Positions 1 to 8,613 are shown, numbered from the stretch's first letter. The stretch: DNA of 64,000 bases from RBG-13-43-22 sp040755035 (GCA_040755035.1 JBFMBU010000030.1:1-64000), one strand, 5' to 3'. Made by a program: numbers and translations. The notes: generated by a model not told the origin, from the letters alone.

Positions 1-1183
1 AATAAAAATCTTCTCGAAATCTACCCTTTTTAAGGGCCTCGTCTATGTTTTTATTGGTGGCCGATATGATCCGGACATCGACCTTGATGTCCTTTTTACC
101 CCCTAACCTGGAAAACTCCCCATCTTGGAGGACTTGAAGCAATTTGGCCTGAAGGGCCGGCGTGATTTCGGCAATTTCATCCAAGAAAATGGTCCCTCCC
201 TGGGCCAGTTCAAATTTCCCGGGTTTCTGGCGATAAGCCCCGGTAAAGGCCCCCTTTTCATAACCGAAAAGTTCACTTTCCAGGAGCTCTGAAGGAAGAG
301 CGGCGCAGTTGACTTTGGTGAAAGGTTGGTCCCTCCGGGAGGACCTTTGGTGCAGGGACCGGGCCACTACCTCTTTCCCCACCCCGCTTTCCCCTTGAAT
401 AAAAACCGTGACATTGGTATCGGCGATTTGATCGATGATCCGGTCAATTTTCTTCATCGCCGCGCTATAGAAAACAAACTCGCCGTTATTAGAACTGTTT
501 TCCGTGCTCCCGGCCTCGGTGATTATCCCCGGGATCCCCTTGCCCGAGAATGATGGGTTGTCTCCCTGCTTTTGGGAAAAAGGGCCTTCAGCGTTTTTCT
601 CAAAGAAAAATTGGGAGGCGGTCAAGGCTGCCCCTATCTGATTGACCACATAAGACATAGCTAACCGTTCCCATTCTCCAAAGGCCTGGTACCGGGAATG
701 GCTGAGATTGAAAACACCAACCACTTCCTCCCTTTCCCTTACCGGGAAACAGCAGATGGATTTAATTTGCCGGGACGAACCATTTTTATTAATAAATTTA
801 AGCTCTTTATCGGTATCCCCCACAACTAAAGAAAATCCTTCTTCAAACACCCGACCGGCAATGCCTTCCCCGGATTTGAACCGTGCCCCCCTGTCCTGGG
901 AGCCCTGATGAAGGGACCATTGAGAATCTTTCTGGCCTCGGGCCATAAAGATGGTTAATTCTTCGGAAAAAGGATCCTTCAGCATCAGCGAACAATTCTC
1001 CGCCTCAATTTCTTCCACAACGGTATTCAATATCCCCTTACAAATCTCACTGAAGTTGGGAAAACAGGACATGGCCCTTTGTATCTTTTGGAAAAAAGCA
1101 TAGGCCGTTCCTTGTTCCGGCATATTATCCGTTTCCGGTTTTACGCCAGAATAGTTTTTAATATCAGTCAGGACCGGATTCAT
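1..1183 (-). CDS. sigma-54 dependent transcriptional activator, GAF + AAA+ (3' truncated by window edge)
   Basis: The open frame begins at ATG 1183-1181 and runs off the left edge, giving 394 codons with no stop in the window. Residues about 30-190 look like a GAF sensory domain (GEGIAGRVFEEG near 106). A sigma-54 AAA+ domain follows: Walker A GESGVGKE at 264-271, the sigma-54 contact loop GAFTGA at 311-316, and Walker B GGTIFLDEI at 329-337. There is no receiver domain, so the protein probably responds to a ligand or protein signal rather than phosphotransfer. It would remodel RNA polymerase-sigma54 at enhancer-dependent promoters. The C-terminal part of the AAA+ domain and the DNA-binding domain lie outside the window. 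The ribosome site upstream is weak (AGGGAA). Family assignment is secure; target genes are unknown. Confidence 0.93.
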   Translation of the reverse strand, partial: MNPVLTDIKNYSGVKPETDNMPEQGTAYAFFQKIQRAMSCFPNFSEICKGILNTVVEEIEAENCSLMLKDPFSEELTIFMARGQKDSQWSLHQGSQDRGARFKSGEGIAGRVFEEGFSLVVGDTDKELKFINKNGSSRQIKSICCFPVREREEVVGVFNLSHSRYQAFGEWERLAMSYVVNQIGAALTASQFFFEKNAEGPFSQKQGDNPSFSGKGIPGIITEAGSTENSSNNGEFVFYSAAMKKIDRIIDQIADTNVTVFIQGESGVGKEVVARSLHQRSSRRDQPFTKVNCAALPSELLESELFGYEKGAFTGAYRQKPGKFELAQGGTIFLDEIAEITPALQAKLLQVLQDGEFSRLGGKKDIKVDVRIISATNKNIDEALKKGRFREDFY

Positions 1184-1250
1184 TTAGGGTTCCCTGTGAC
1201 CTCCTCTTCCAAGGAGGGAAAAACCTGCCAATAAAAATTAAGGGTTTTTG

Positions 1251-1573
1251 TTCACCGCAAAGTCGCAAAGAACGCAGAGAGAAATTTTTTGAACAATCCC
1301 GTGAGAGGCGGGATTGTTCAAACCTGCCCTTGCCGTTGGCAAAATAATTACCCGGTCGACTTTGTCGACCTTAAACAAAGGTTCCCCCTCAGGAAGCGAC
1401 CGCAGGGTAGCGAAGCTTATTGTTTGCCGGCCTCTCACCCCGGCTCCCGAATAGGGGCCTTGGCATTGGGTCGGCAGAGCCTCCCCTGGCAAACAATAAA
1501 CCTATCTTCTTTGCGCTCTCGGCGTCTCAGCGGTGAATACAGTTTTTCAAAAAGCTAAAATGATACAAAATTA
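1251..1573. repeat. MITE-like inverted-repeat element
   Basis: Imperfect terminal inverted repeats of about 31 bp occur at 1251-1281 (TTCACCGCAAAGTCGC...) and 1506-1536 (...GTCTCAGCGGTGAA). Inside are three smaller hairpins: GAACAATCCCG/CGGGATTGTTC at 1291-1319, GGTCGAC/GTCGACC at 1354-1370, and TTATTGTTTGCC/GGCAAACAATAA spanning 1417-1499. The right flank continues with CTAAAATGATAC at 1555-1566, a word also found at the ends of the element near 13.0-13.3 kb. There is no transposase frame. This element fills most of the gene-free stretch 1184-1685. That it is a non-autonomous mobile element is inferred from the structure. Confidence 0.55.
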
Positions 1574-1685
1574 ATAATATTAAAAAAATTACTAAAACAT
1601 GACTTTAGTCAACGAATGTTTTTTTGACGTTTTTCTTGTAAAATCAATGGCTCCACAGGCTGCTGCCACAAGCAGCGGGTTATAA

Positions 1686-2123
1686 TCAGGTAACCAGACC
1701 CATTTCATTGGATAGGGAAGGGCCTTCTTTTGTCCCCTCTAACCCGATCTTTAATCTTTTTTTAAGCAAGACCGTTATGTTATTTAAAGCAAAAGGTTTT
1801 TCCAAAATATCATCCACCCCCGAAAGAAAAAATTCCTCATAATCCTTTTCTTCCATCATACGATAGGTGGTCATTAAAATATAGATATCGGGAAGCGATC
1901 GTTTAATTTGCCTTATGGTTTCAAGTAAATGGGAATTTTTTAACCATTGTTCTGTGGTAATAATAACCGGGACCCTTTGCTTTGAAATCACCGCTTGAAC
2001 TTCTTCCAAAGCATCCAGGGTGATGATGGAAAAGCCCTTACCCTCCAGAAAGGTTTTTAATATCCATTGAAGCTGAAGGTCCTCCTCCAGGATAAGAATG
2101 GTTCCCGGTAACATAGACAGCAT
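1686..2123 (-). CDS. receiver-like protein lacking the phospho-acceptor Asp
   Basis: A small single-domain CheY-like protein of 145 residues. It keeps the fold signature: beta-1 ILILEED, a distal Thr (YILMTT) and the conserved Lys in DILEKPF. At the phosphorylation site the usual Asp is replaced (VIITTEQW where VITDxxMP is expected), and the acidic pair reads EE. It is therefore unlikely to be phosphorylated in the usual way and may act as a protein-interaction module. A TTG at 2138 would add five residues. I chose the ATG at 2123 because AAGGA sits 4-5 bases before it. It lies among other signalling genes on the same strand. Specific function unknown. Confidence 0.7.
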   Translation of the reverse strand: MLSMLPGTILILEEDLQLQWILKTFLEGKGFSIITLDALEEVQAVISKQRVPVIITTEQWLKNSHLLETIRQIKRSLPDIYILMTTYRMMEEKDYEEFFLSGVDDILEKPFALNNITVLLKKRLKIGLEGTKEGPSLSNEMGLVT

Positions 2124-2690
2124 AAAATCCTTAGACAAGTAAGATTACAGCAAGATTACAGCAGATGAAAATTTATTAAAAAGAAAACCCTTCCCTCGGG
2201 TGTTGGTCGTAAAAATACCAAGGGTCTGAGGTAAGTTCATGAACTCACCGCAAGGCCTTTATAACCAAATCCTTCGAGAAACGTCATTTTTTTGACGATC
2301 ATCTGTATATGAAGATATTGTATGCAAAAGGAGGGCCAAAAATGATTTTTCTTATAATATATTGAAATATTTAAAATAAAATCATAGAGACCCAAAAAAG
2401 ATGTGAATTTATATCTCAATGATGGTCTTTTTTGAACAGTTCAATAAACAAAAAAGTCCATTTCCTTTTTCTGGAAGCAAAAAGAGAGGGGGTGTAGCTG
2501 GAAGACGGCCGATATCGAAGATAGCTTAGCGAAGGGTCCCCCCTCCAGTACTCCGGCGACGGCCTGGCGTTATATGTAATGGGTTCTCATCCTGAAAAGC
2601 CCTTTCAGAATGAGAACGTAATAATTTTCCAGAATAAAGGTTTATTAATGAATTTCAAAAACAGAATACCAGGAACCTTTTTCGAGAACA
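2124..2690. other. gene-free spacer with one ATCCGGAA-type hairpin
   Basis: No credible coding frame is seen on either strand. A 60-codon frame on minus (2237-2419) is AT-rich, has no ribosome site and resembles nothing. The stretch is AT-rich to about 2460, then carries a GC-rich block (2490-2575). A hairpin at 2583-2617 pairs GTTCTCAT with ATGAGAAC and belongs to the repeat family listed separately. Confidence 0.5.
2583..2617. repeat. solo hairpin of the TCATCCGGAA family
   Basis: The arms are GTTCTCATCCTGAAAAG and CTTTCAGAATGAGAAC. It matches the copy at 8614-8648 in length and outer sequence, with inner positions drifted. It is not followed by a T-tract, so it is not a canonical terminator. 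Confidence 0.6.
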
Positions 2691-3596
2691 CTATTGAATA
2701 CGAACATCCGCTTCCATTTCCTGCAACAACGTATTAATAATTTCAGGAACATTGGAAGGATTAGGGTAGGTGTAATAATTAAATGCCAAATCCCGGATGG
2801 CGCTTTGCCATGACGCCTGGGCTTGAAAGGTGGGATGGGTTTGAATCAGGGATAACAGCCTCTTCCCCAAGACCTGGGAACCGGTTTCGTCGGTTTTTTC
2901 CAAAACAATACCAAGATGTCCGTTTTCCCTGCCGACCAGATCCTCTTCTCTGAGGGATTTTCTAAGCAACCCAGTTAATTCGTTATAAAAAAGGTCGAAC
3001 TCTTGGCCCATCTGGTCCTTTTTCGGAAGCCTGACCAGGATCAAAGACATCGATTCCTGGTGCCGCCTGGCCTTTTTTATTTCCCTGCGGATGAACCTGC
3101 TGAAATAGTGGGGTTCTAAGACTCCGAGAACATCCATTTGAGAGGGGAGGGAGCGGCCCTGGTGTTCCTTTTCGAAGTAACCTTGGGAAAGGGCTTGTTG
3201 TTCAAGCCCTTTTTTAATGTGGGTTAGAAAAAACTCCCGGCCATAGGGTTTAACCAAAAGATCATCCAAACCGGCATCAAAAAGTCCCTTACAGATTTGA
3301 TCATCTATAGGGGTTGAGGTGCTCAGCAAATGAAAGGGTTGAGGACTCTGCCCTTTGAGAAAACGGACAAAGGACAGGGTTTTCTCTACAGGAAAAAAAT
3401 ATTCTGTGATTACAACCTGATAGGTAGTTGACCCCCACAATGCAGCAGCCTCCTCCAAATCGGTGGCGGTATCCACTTCATATCCCTGTTCATCAAGAAT
3501 CATCCGCTGAACACTCCGGACATTATCGAAAGGATCCACCAGGCATACTGCTTTCTTTTTCTTTGCTGAATTAAAAAAGGAGCTTTGATTTTCCAT
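2691..3596 (-). CDS. degenerate receiver plus degenerate GGDEF-like protein
   Basis: 301 residues. Residues about 14-135 form a receiver domain whose phospho-acceptor Asp is Glu (VVITEYFFP), a phosphomimetic substitution. The acidic pocket reads VDPFD, while the downstream Ser/Thr and Lys (LVKPYG) are kept. Residues about 160-300 resemble a diguanylate cyclase domain in the early helix (FSRFIRREIKKARRH) and the strand SLILVRL. The region EEDLVGRENGHLGIVLEK stands where LRxxDxVGRxGGDEF is expected, so the GGDEF catalytic loop is missing. Cyclic-di-GMP synthesis is therefore unlikely; binding or dimerisation is possible. The start is ATG at 3596 with only a weak ribosome site. It lies on the same strand as the NtrC and kinase genes but is separated from them by 380 bp. 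Confidence 0.75.
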   Translation of the reverse strand: MENQSSFFNSAKKKKAVCLVDPFDNVRSVQRMILDEQGYEVDTATDLEEAAALWGSTTYQVVITEYFFPVEKTLSFVRFLKGQSPQPFHLLSTSTPIDDQICKGLFDAGLDDLLVKPYGREFFLTHIKKGLEQQALSQGYFEKEHQGRSLPSQMDVLGVLEPHYFSRFIRREIKKARRHQESMSLILVRLPKKDQMGQEFDLFYNELTGLLRKSLREEDLVGRENGHLGIVLEKTDETGSQVLGKRLLSLIQTHPTFQAQASWQSAIRDLAFNYYTYPNPSNVPEIINTLLQEMEADVRIQ

Positions 3597-3638
3597 CTTG
3601 CTTTTGAAGACCTCTACCTCATTATCAATAATTAGTGT

Positions 3639-3780
3639 TTATCCGGAAATTCAAAATTTCCGGATAAAGGTTACCGCAGTCAGCGATCAGCACTAAGCAG
3701 ACCCGCTTAAATAAAGGGATTTGCTGGACGCTACCCGCTGATCGCTATTCGCTCTATCCGGAAAAGGCCCTTTTCCGGAT
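3639..3780 (-). repeat. composite ATCCGGAAA element, copy A (inverted relative to copy B)
   Basis: Starts with a near-perfect hairpin TTATCCGGAAATT/AATTTCCGGATAA (3639-3667) and ends with a perfect 12-bp hairpin ATCCGGAAAAGG/CCTTTTCCGGAT (3756-3780). Between them AGCGATCAGC is repeated inverted as GCTGATCGCT. Its reverse complement aligns along the whole length with 6548-6690, sharing GAGCGAATAGCGATC and CCAGCAAA. The surrounding gene-free stretch 3597-3976 holds nothing else recognisable. Confidence 0.75.
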
Positions 3781-3976
3781 GGATACTGATTAGAAATATG
3801 CAATTTCCGGTCCAACACCGGGCCTTAAAAGGGTTCTTTTCTAAAAAAAACGATGGATTAATTATTATCCAGCTCCGAGACGAATACTCGTTTTCACCCC
3901 TTGCTGTCCAAAAAGGTTCAAACGCTTTAAGTGCCCTTTCTTCATAACCTGCCGGGCTGCGGCTCCCTGAAAGGCC

Positions 3977-5350
3977 CTATTTTCGCAAAGCGACCTTGAT
4001 CTCATATTTCTTTATCCGGTCAAGGAGCATCCTTCGGGTCATTCCCAGCATTTTTCTGGTATTTTCTTTATTCCCGCCGCACTCGGCCAGTTTTCTAACG
4101 ATCCATCTTTTCTCCAAATCAGAAACCAGAGCGGGCAGATCAATTTCACCCCGAGCCGGTTCCTTCTCCTCCCTGGTCCCGGAGATAAGGGAAGGGGGGA
4201 GGTCTTCCATAGTCAGGGTGTTCCCGCGGCAAAAGGTTATCATGTGTTGAATGACATTAGCCAGTTCCCGAATATTTCCCGGCCAATAAAGGGTTGCCAA
4301 ATAATCGATAACGGCCGGTTCAATCCTAAAGGGGATTGGCCCCTCCTGAAACTTTTTCAGAAAAAAATCCACCAGCAGGGGCAAGTCCGAGAGGCGTTCC
4401 CGCAAGGGAGGGATAGTTAAGGACAGGATGCTCAACCGATAAAAAAGGTCTTCCCGGAAATTCCCCTTTTCCACTTCTTCCCGCAGATTTCTGTGGGTGG
4501 TGACAATGATCCGCACGTCCACTTTTTTAGTCTGATGGCTGCCGACTGGCTCCAGTTTCTTCTCTTCCAGGACCTTTAGAAACACCTTTTGCGAATGCAG
4601 GGGCACCTCGCCCATTTCTTCCAGTATCAGGGTCCCGCCGTCGGCGGCCTGGAATTTCCCCATGGTATCTTTGACCGCTCCGGTAAAGGCCCCCCGGGAA
4701 TGGCCGAACAGTTCACTGGATAGAAGCGTTTCGGTCAGGGCCCCGCAATTAACCGAAATTAAGGGTTTTTTGTTTCTGGGGCTGTTGAAATGGATGCTTT
4801 TGGCAATAAGGTCTTTTCCGGTCCCGCTCTCCCCCTGAATAAGGACCGTTTTATCCGAATTGCAAATTCGGCTGATAAACTCATAGACCCGGAGCATCTT
4901 GGGATGATCACCGATAATATTGGGAAAGGAGTACTTTTCAATAACCTCCTGGCGGAGGTCGACCAGTTCCTTTTCCAGTCGCTGGGTTTTTAAGGCCTGA
5001 CGGATAATGGCCAGGAACTTGTCCTCATGGCTGAAAATAGGCTTTTCGAAAAAATAATAGGCTCCTTGCCGCAAGGCCTCCACGGCCATGGAAATGGAGC
5101 CATAGGCGGTTAAAAGGATGACCGGAATATCCTCATTGACCTGCCTGATGGCACTGAGCAGGTCCATGCCGCTCATATCCGGCATCTTGATGTCCGTGAC
5201 CACCAGATCGATCATATTTTTCTTGATTTTACCCAAGGCCTCCTTGGCTCCGGAGGCGGAAATCACCCTATACCCGTCATCGGTCAGCATTTGAGACAGG
5301 GTAAACAGGGCGTTGGGTTCGTCATCAACGACCAGGATAGAGGGGGCCAT
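3977..5350 (-). CDS. NtrC-type sigma-54 response regulator
   Basis: 457 residues with the full three-domain layout. The receiver domain (about 1-120) has an intact acidic pocket VVDDE, phospho-acceptor D53 in VTDIKMP, and conserved Thr and Lys (FEKP). The AAA+ domain has Walker A GESGTGKD and the sigma-54 loop GAFTGA. A Fis-type helix-turn-helix closes the C-terminus (NKENTRKMLGMTRRMLLDRI). Walker B reads GGTLILEEMGEV, with Glu where the family usually has Asp. The ATG at 5350 has GGAGG 5-6 bases upstream and overlaps the kinase stop codon by one base (TGATG); a TTG three bases earlier is less likely. It is clearly the cognate regulator of the adjacent kinase and activates unknown sigma-54 promoters. 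Confidence 0.93.
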   Translation of the reverse strand: MAPSILVVDDEPNALFTLSQMLTDDGYRVISASGAKEALGKIKKNMIDLVVTDIKMPDMSGMDLLSAIRQVNEDIPVILLTAYGSISMAVEALRQGAYYFFEKPIFSHEDKFLAIIRQALKTQRLEKELVDLRQEVIEKYSFPNIIGDHPKMLRVYEFISRICNSDKTVLIQGESGTGKDLIAKSIHFNSPRNKKPLISVNCGALTETLLSSELFGHSRGAFTGAVKDTMGKFQAADGGTLILEEMGEVPLHSQKVFLKVLEEKKLEPVGSHQTKKVDVRIIVTTHRNLREEVEKGNFREDLFYRLSILSLTIPPLRERLSDLPLLVDFFLKKFQEGPIPFRIEPAVIDYLATLYWPGNIRELANVIQHMITFCRGNTLTMEDLPPSLISGTREEKEPARGEIDLPALVSDLEKRWIVRKLAECGGNKENTRKMLGMTRRMLLDRIKKYEIKVALRK

Positions 5351-6498
5351 CAATCCTCCGCTCCTTGGTCCGGCCCCTCCCCTTTCAAAGTCAAGGGTAG
5401 TTTGATCGTTATTTCCGTCCCTTTTCCCTCTTCGCTTTCAATCAATACTTTTCCCTTATGACGGTCGGCGATGATCCGGTTGCACACCGCCAGACCCAGA
5501 CCGGTACCTCGAATTTTTGTGGTAAAAAAAGGCGTCCCGATCAGTTTTAAATTTTCCTTTTTAATGCCTTCTCCGCTGTCCCGGATGTGGATCTCCACCC
5601 ATCCGGACTGATTCAAGACCTTGCTTGTAGTTAACAGTTGCAGTTTGGGGGCCGGTCTCTTTTGCATGGCTTCCATACTGTTTTTCAAACAATTCAATAA
5701 AACGTGTTTGATCTCTTCGTAATTGACATAGACCTTGGGCAGTTGCGGGTCCAATTCGGCGGCGATCTCCACCCTCTCAGCCGTACCCGGCATCATGTAG
5801 GTCACCATTTTCAAGCACAGCCGGATGAGTTCATTCAGGTCGGTCTCCAAGGTAAAGTCTTTATTGACCGGCCGGACAAAATCGAGACATTTCTGAACAA
5901 AGCCGGTGAGATGCTGAACCTCATCTTTGATAATATTTATGGATTGGGCCAGGGGCTGATCCTGAAGATCAGTGCGTTTTTCAATGATGGTCAGGGCGCC
6001 GCCGATGGCCTGTAAGGGATTGCGAAGTTCATGAACGAGAAAAGGGAAGAATTGGGCCAGCAAACCGGTCCCTTCTTTCCCCTCATCTTCCACCAGGGGA
6101 TTAAGAATAGTCGGGATATTCCGGACTGCCGATATAAGGACCTCCTGATCGATCGGTTTAGGCAGGAAGTCGATCACACCAAACTGCATATAATTGGCCG
6201 AAGGTTCCTCCCCGATATCGGTCAGGATAATGGCCAGATCCGGGGAATGTTCGTGTAATCTCTTTATCAGGACCTCCCCGGAGACGTCGTGCAATCGCAA
6301 AGAAACCAAGGCCAGCAATGGGGAAGCCGTGGCGGATATTTTTTTTAAGGCCTGGGTCCCGTTCCAGGCCGTCAGGACGGTATATCCCCGGGAAGTTAAA
6401 AATTTCTCGGTTGATTTCAGAAAATCCCGATCTGGGTCAACGATAAAAACCGATTCCGGGGGCAGGAGCTGGTTTTGGCGGTCTTTGTTTTTTTTCAA
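5350..6498 (-). CDS. hybrid histidine kinase with N-terminal degenerate receiver
   Basis: 382 residues, apparently soluble with no membrane segment. Residues about 15-130 form a receiver-like domain in which the phospho-acceptor Asp is Ser (LALVSLRLHD) while the distal Thr (IILTD) and Lys (LPKPI) remain. The kinase core follows: H-box VHELRNPLQAI, N-box LLNCLKNSMEAM, G1 DSGEGIKKENL, F-box IGTPFFTTK and G2 GTGLGLAVCNRII, so autophosphorylation should work. The best start is TTG at 6498; no in-frame ATG lies near it. Translational coupling to the downstream NtrC-type regulator makes them a two-component pair. The input signal is unknown and may reach the kinase through the pseudo-receiver. Confidence 0.9.
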   Translation of the reverse strand: MKKNKDRQNQLLPPESVFIVDPDRDFLKSTEKFLTSRGYTVLTAWNGTQALKKISATASPLLALVSLRLHDVSGEVLIKRLHEHSPDLAIILTDIGEEPSANYMQFGVIDFLPKPIDQEVLISAVRNIPTILNPLVEDEGKEGTGLLAQFFPFLVHELRNPLQAIGGALTIIEKRTDLQDQPLAQSINIIKDEVQHLTGFVQKCLDFVRPVNKDFTLETDLNELIRLCLKMVTYMMPGTAERVEIAAELDPQLPKVYVNYEEIKHVLLNCLKNSMEAMQKRPAPKLQLLTTSKVLNQSGWVEIHIRDSGEGIKKENLKLIGTPFFTTKIRGTGLGLAVCNRIIADRHKGKVLIESEEGKGTEITIKLPLTLKGEGPDQGAED

Positions 6499-6547
6499 GT
6501 CAGCCCATCCGCTGAATGAAGATTCTGTACTTTATTAACAAGTATCC

Positions 6548-6690
6548 TTCCGAAAAAGACCCTTTTCCGGGTGGAGCGAATAGCGATCGGCTTTTAGCTT
6601 CCAGCAAAATCCTTTATTCATGCAGGTTTGCTGATGGCTGATGGCTGACTGCTGTAAGCTTCATCCGGAAATTTTAAATTTCCGGATGAG
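6548..6690 (+). repeat. composite ATCCGGAAA element, copy B
   Basis: Opens with the imperfect hairpin CCGAAAAAG/CCTTTTCCGG (6548-6570) and closes with TCATCCGGAAATT/AATTTCCGGATGA (6661-6689). The interior matches the reverse complement of copy A at 3639-3780 throughout. The two copies point at each other and bracket the kinase/NtrC pair. Confidence 0.75.
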
Positions 6691-6719
6691 AACTAACTAT
6701 ATAAATTTAAAATAATAAG

Positions 6720-7787
6720 TCAACTCCTATTTTCTCCTGTATTGCTTACCCCGGCTGAAGAAAAGGTGGCCATTTCATTATAAATTTTCACTCCAGCCTC
6801 GACCAGGGACATGGCCAAAGCCGCGCCGGTCCCCTCCCCCAGACGCATTTTCAAATCCAATATAGGCTTGACCCCGAAAAGCCTGAAAAAAGCGGCATGA
6901 CCGGCTTCTTCGGACAGGTGACTGAAAAAAAGATAGTCCTTAACCGTAGGGCACAGACGACAGGCGACAAGCGCCCCGGCCGATGAAATGAAACCGTCTA
7001 CCACCACCGGGACCCTTTCGGCCGCGGCCCCCAGACAAAGGCCGCAAATACCGGCGATCTCCAATCCTCCCAGTGCGGCTACTGTTTTTAAGGGATCAGG
7101 CAGCGGATGATAATTTACTTCCAAGGCTTTTTTAATGGTTTCAATTTTTTTCAATAATCCGCTGTCATCAATCCCGGTTCCCCTTCCGGTAATATCCTCT
7201 ACCGGACAGGGGAGCAAAGCGGCAAAAAGGGCCGATGAGGGGGTGGTGTTGGCAATACCCATCTCCCCGGTTCCTATTAAGGCAACGCCCTCCCGGGCCG
7301 CCTCCCGGGCCAGTTCAATACCTGTTTCTATGGCCCGTACCGCCTCTTCCACTTCCATGGCCGGGCCCCTGGCGATATTGTTGGTGCCGGGTTTGACTTT
7401 ACGGCGGATTAGACCCGATGCCCCGGTCAACGGATCGGCCACCCCGATATCGATGACCCTGACTTCCGCTCCCACATGCCTGGCCAGGACATTGACTGCC
7501 GCTCCGCCGGCCAGAATATTCCTGACCATCTGAGGGGTCACTTCCTTAGGGAAAGCCGACACCCCTTCCTCAGCTACCCCATGGTCCCCGGCAAAGGTAA
7601 AAATCATTTTTCGCCCCAAGGTTGGGCGGGATGTGTTTCTGATCAGGCAATACTGGGCAGCCAGGTCTTCCAGCCGGCCCAGGCTTCGGGGCGGCTTGGT
7701 CAACTGATCCAGATGGCCCTGGATGTCAGGTTTTAGCGAAAGGTCAAGGGGTTTTATGGCCTCGATGGCCTGTTTAATTTGGTTCAT
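6720..7787 (-). CDS. cobT: nicotinate-nucleotide--dimethylbenzimidazole phosphoribosyltransferase
   Basis: 355 residues, the usual length for CobT. The enzyme transfers phosphoribose from nicotinate mononucleotide to the lower-ligand base, giving alpha-ribazole phosphate for cobalamin nucleotide-loop assembly. Family features visible are PPRSLGRLEDLA near residue 32, the central glycine-rich VALIGTGEMGIANTT, and the C-terminal RLGEGTGAALA that carries the catalytic Glu. The start ATG at 7787 has GGAGAGAAG just upstream. It follows larB on the same strand after 45 bp and is probably cotranscribed with it. A corrinoid demand fits the C1 metabolism elsewhere in the window. Recognition is firm; which lower base is used cannot be read from the sequence. 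Confidence 0.96.
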   Translation of the reverse strand: MNQIKQAIEAIKPLDLSLKPDIQGHLDQLTKPPRSLGRLEDLAAQYCLIRNTSRPTLGRKMIFTFAGDHGVAEEGVSAFPKEVTPQMVRNILAGGAAVNVLARHVGAEVRVIDIGVADPLTGASGLIRRKVKPGTNNIARGPAMEVEEAVRAIETGIELAREAAREGVALIGTGEMGIANTTPSSALFAALLPCPVEDITGRGTGIDDSGLLKKIETIKKALEVNYHPLPDPLKTVAALGGLEIAGICGLCLGAAAERVPVVVDGFISSAGALVACRLCPTVKDYLFFSHLSEEAGHAAFFRLFGVKPILDLKMRLGEGTGAALAMSLVEAGVKIYNEMATFSSAGVSNTGENRS

Positions 7788-7832
7788 GGTCTTCTCTCCA
7801 AAAAAAATTATAAGGGTAAATTATGGGCATTC

Positions 7833-8585
7833 TCAGACCCGGTTGATCAAGGTGGCTAAGTATCCGGCCCCGAAGCCGTTATCGATATTGACCACCGCCA
7901 CCCCCGAGGCGCAGGAGTTGAGCATGGCCAGTAGAGCGGCCAGGCCATTGAAACTGGCTCCGTAGCCCACGCTGGTCGGTACGGCGATGACCGGCCGGTC
8001 CACCAGCCCTCCCACCACGCTCGGCAAGGCCCCTTCCATACCGGCCACCACAATCAAGACCGAGGCCGACATAATTTTTTCCTGATTGGCCATCAGGCGA
8101 TGCAATCCGGCCACACCGACGTCATAGAGGTATTCCACGGCATTGCCCATAATCCGGGCCGTGAGCAAGGCCTCTTCGGCCACGGGCATATCCGAGGTCC
8201 CGGCGGAAATGACCAGAATCAGGCCCCGACCGGTTTGCGCCTTAACCGGTCTGGTTAGACAGGTCAGGACCCGGGAAAGGGGATGATACTCCGCTTCGGG
8301 AAAGTGTTTAACCACCGCCTTGGCCTTGACCGGGTCCAAGCGGGTGACCAGGATATTTTCCCTGTTTTTTTTCAGACGGCTCATAATATCGATTATCTGG
8401 CGGACGGTCTTCCCCTGGCCGAAAATGACCTCGGCAAATCCTTTGCGCAGGGAGCGGTGATGATCGATGCGGGCGAAGTCAATATCTTCAAAAGGCAGGT
8501 GCTTCATTTTATCCATGGCCTGCTCCACCGAGACCTTCCCGCTTCTAACCTGTTTTAAAAGATCCTTTAGACGATCCGGATTCAT
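7833..8585 (-). CDS. larB: nickel pincer cofactor biosynthesis protein LarB
   Basis: 250 residues. The C-terminal half is PurE/AIR-carboxylase-like, with ISAGTSDMPVAEEA, a VVAGMEGALPSVVGGL segment, VPTSVGYG and a glycine-rich C-terminus, as in LarB. LarB carboxylates and hydrolyses nicotinic acid adenine dinucleotide in the first step toward the nickel-pincer nucleotide of lactate racemase-type enzymes. No larC, larE or larA is in the window, so the rest of the pathway must lie elsewhere. ATG at 8585 has AGGAG about 8 bases upstream. It is the first gene of a probable larB-cobT unit and is divergent from prmA. Confidence 0.92.
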   Translation of the reverse strand: MNPDRLKDLLKQVRSGKVSVEQAMDKMKHLPFEDIDFARIDHHRSLRKGFAEVIFGQGKTVRQIIDIMSRLKKNRENILVTRLDPVKAKAVVKHFPEAEYHPLSRVLTCLTRPVKAQTGRGLILVISAGTSDMPVAEEALLTARIMGNAVEYLYDVGVAGLHRLMANQEKIMSASVLIVVAGMEGALPSVVGGLVDRPVIAVPTSVGYGASFNGLAALLAMLNSCASGVAVVNIDNGFGAGYLATLINRV

Positions 8586-8613
8586 AGCGACTGCTCCTGT
8601 CTCTGGTTAATTC

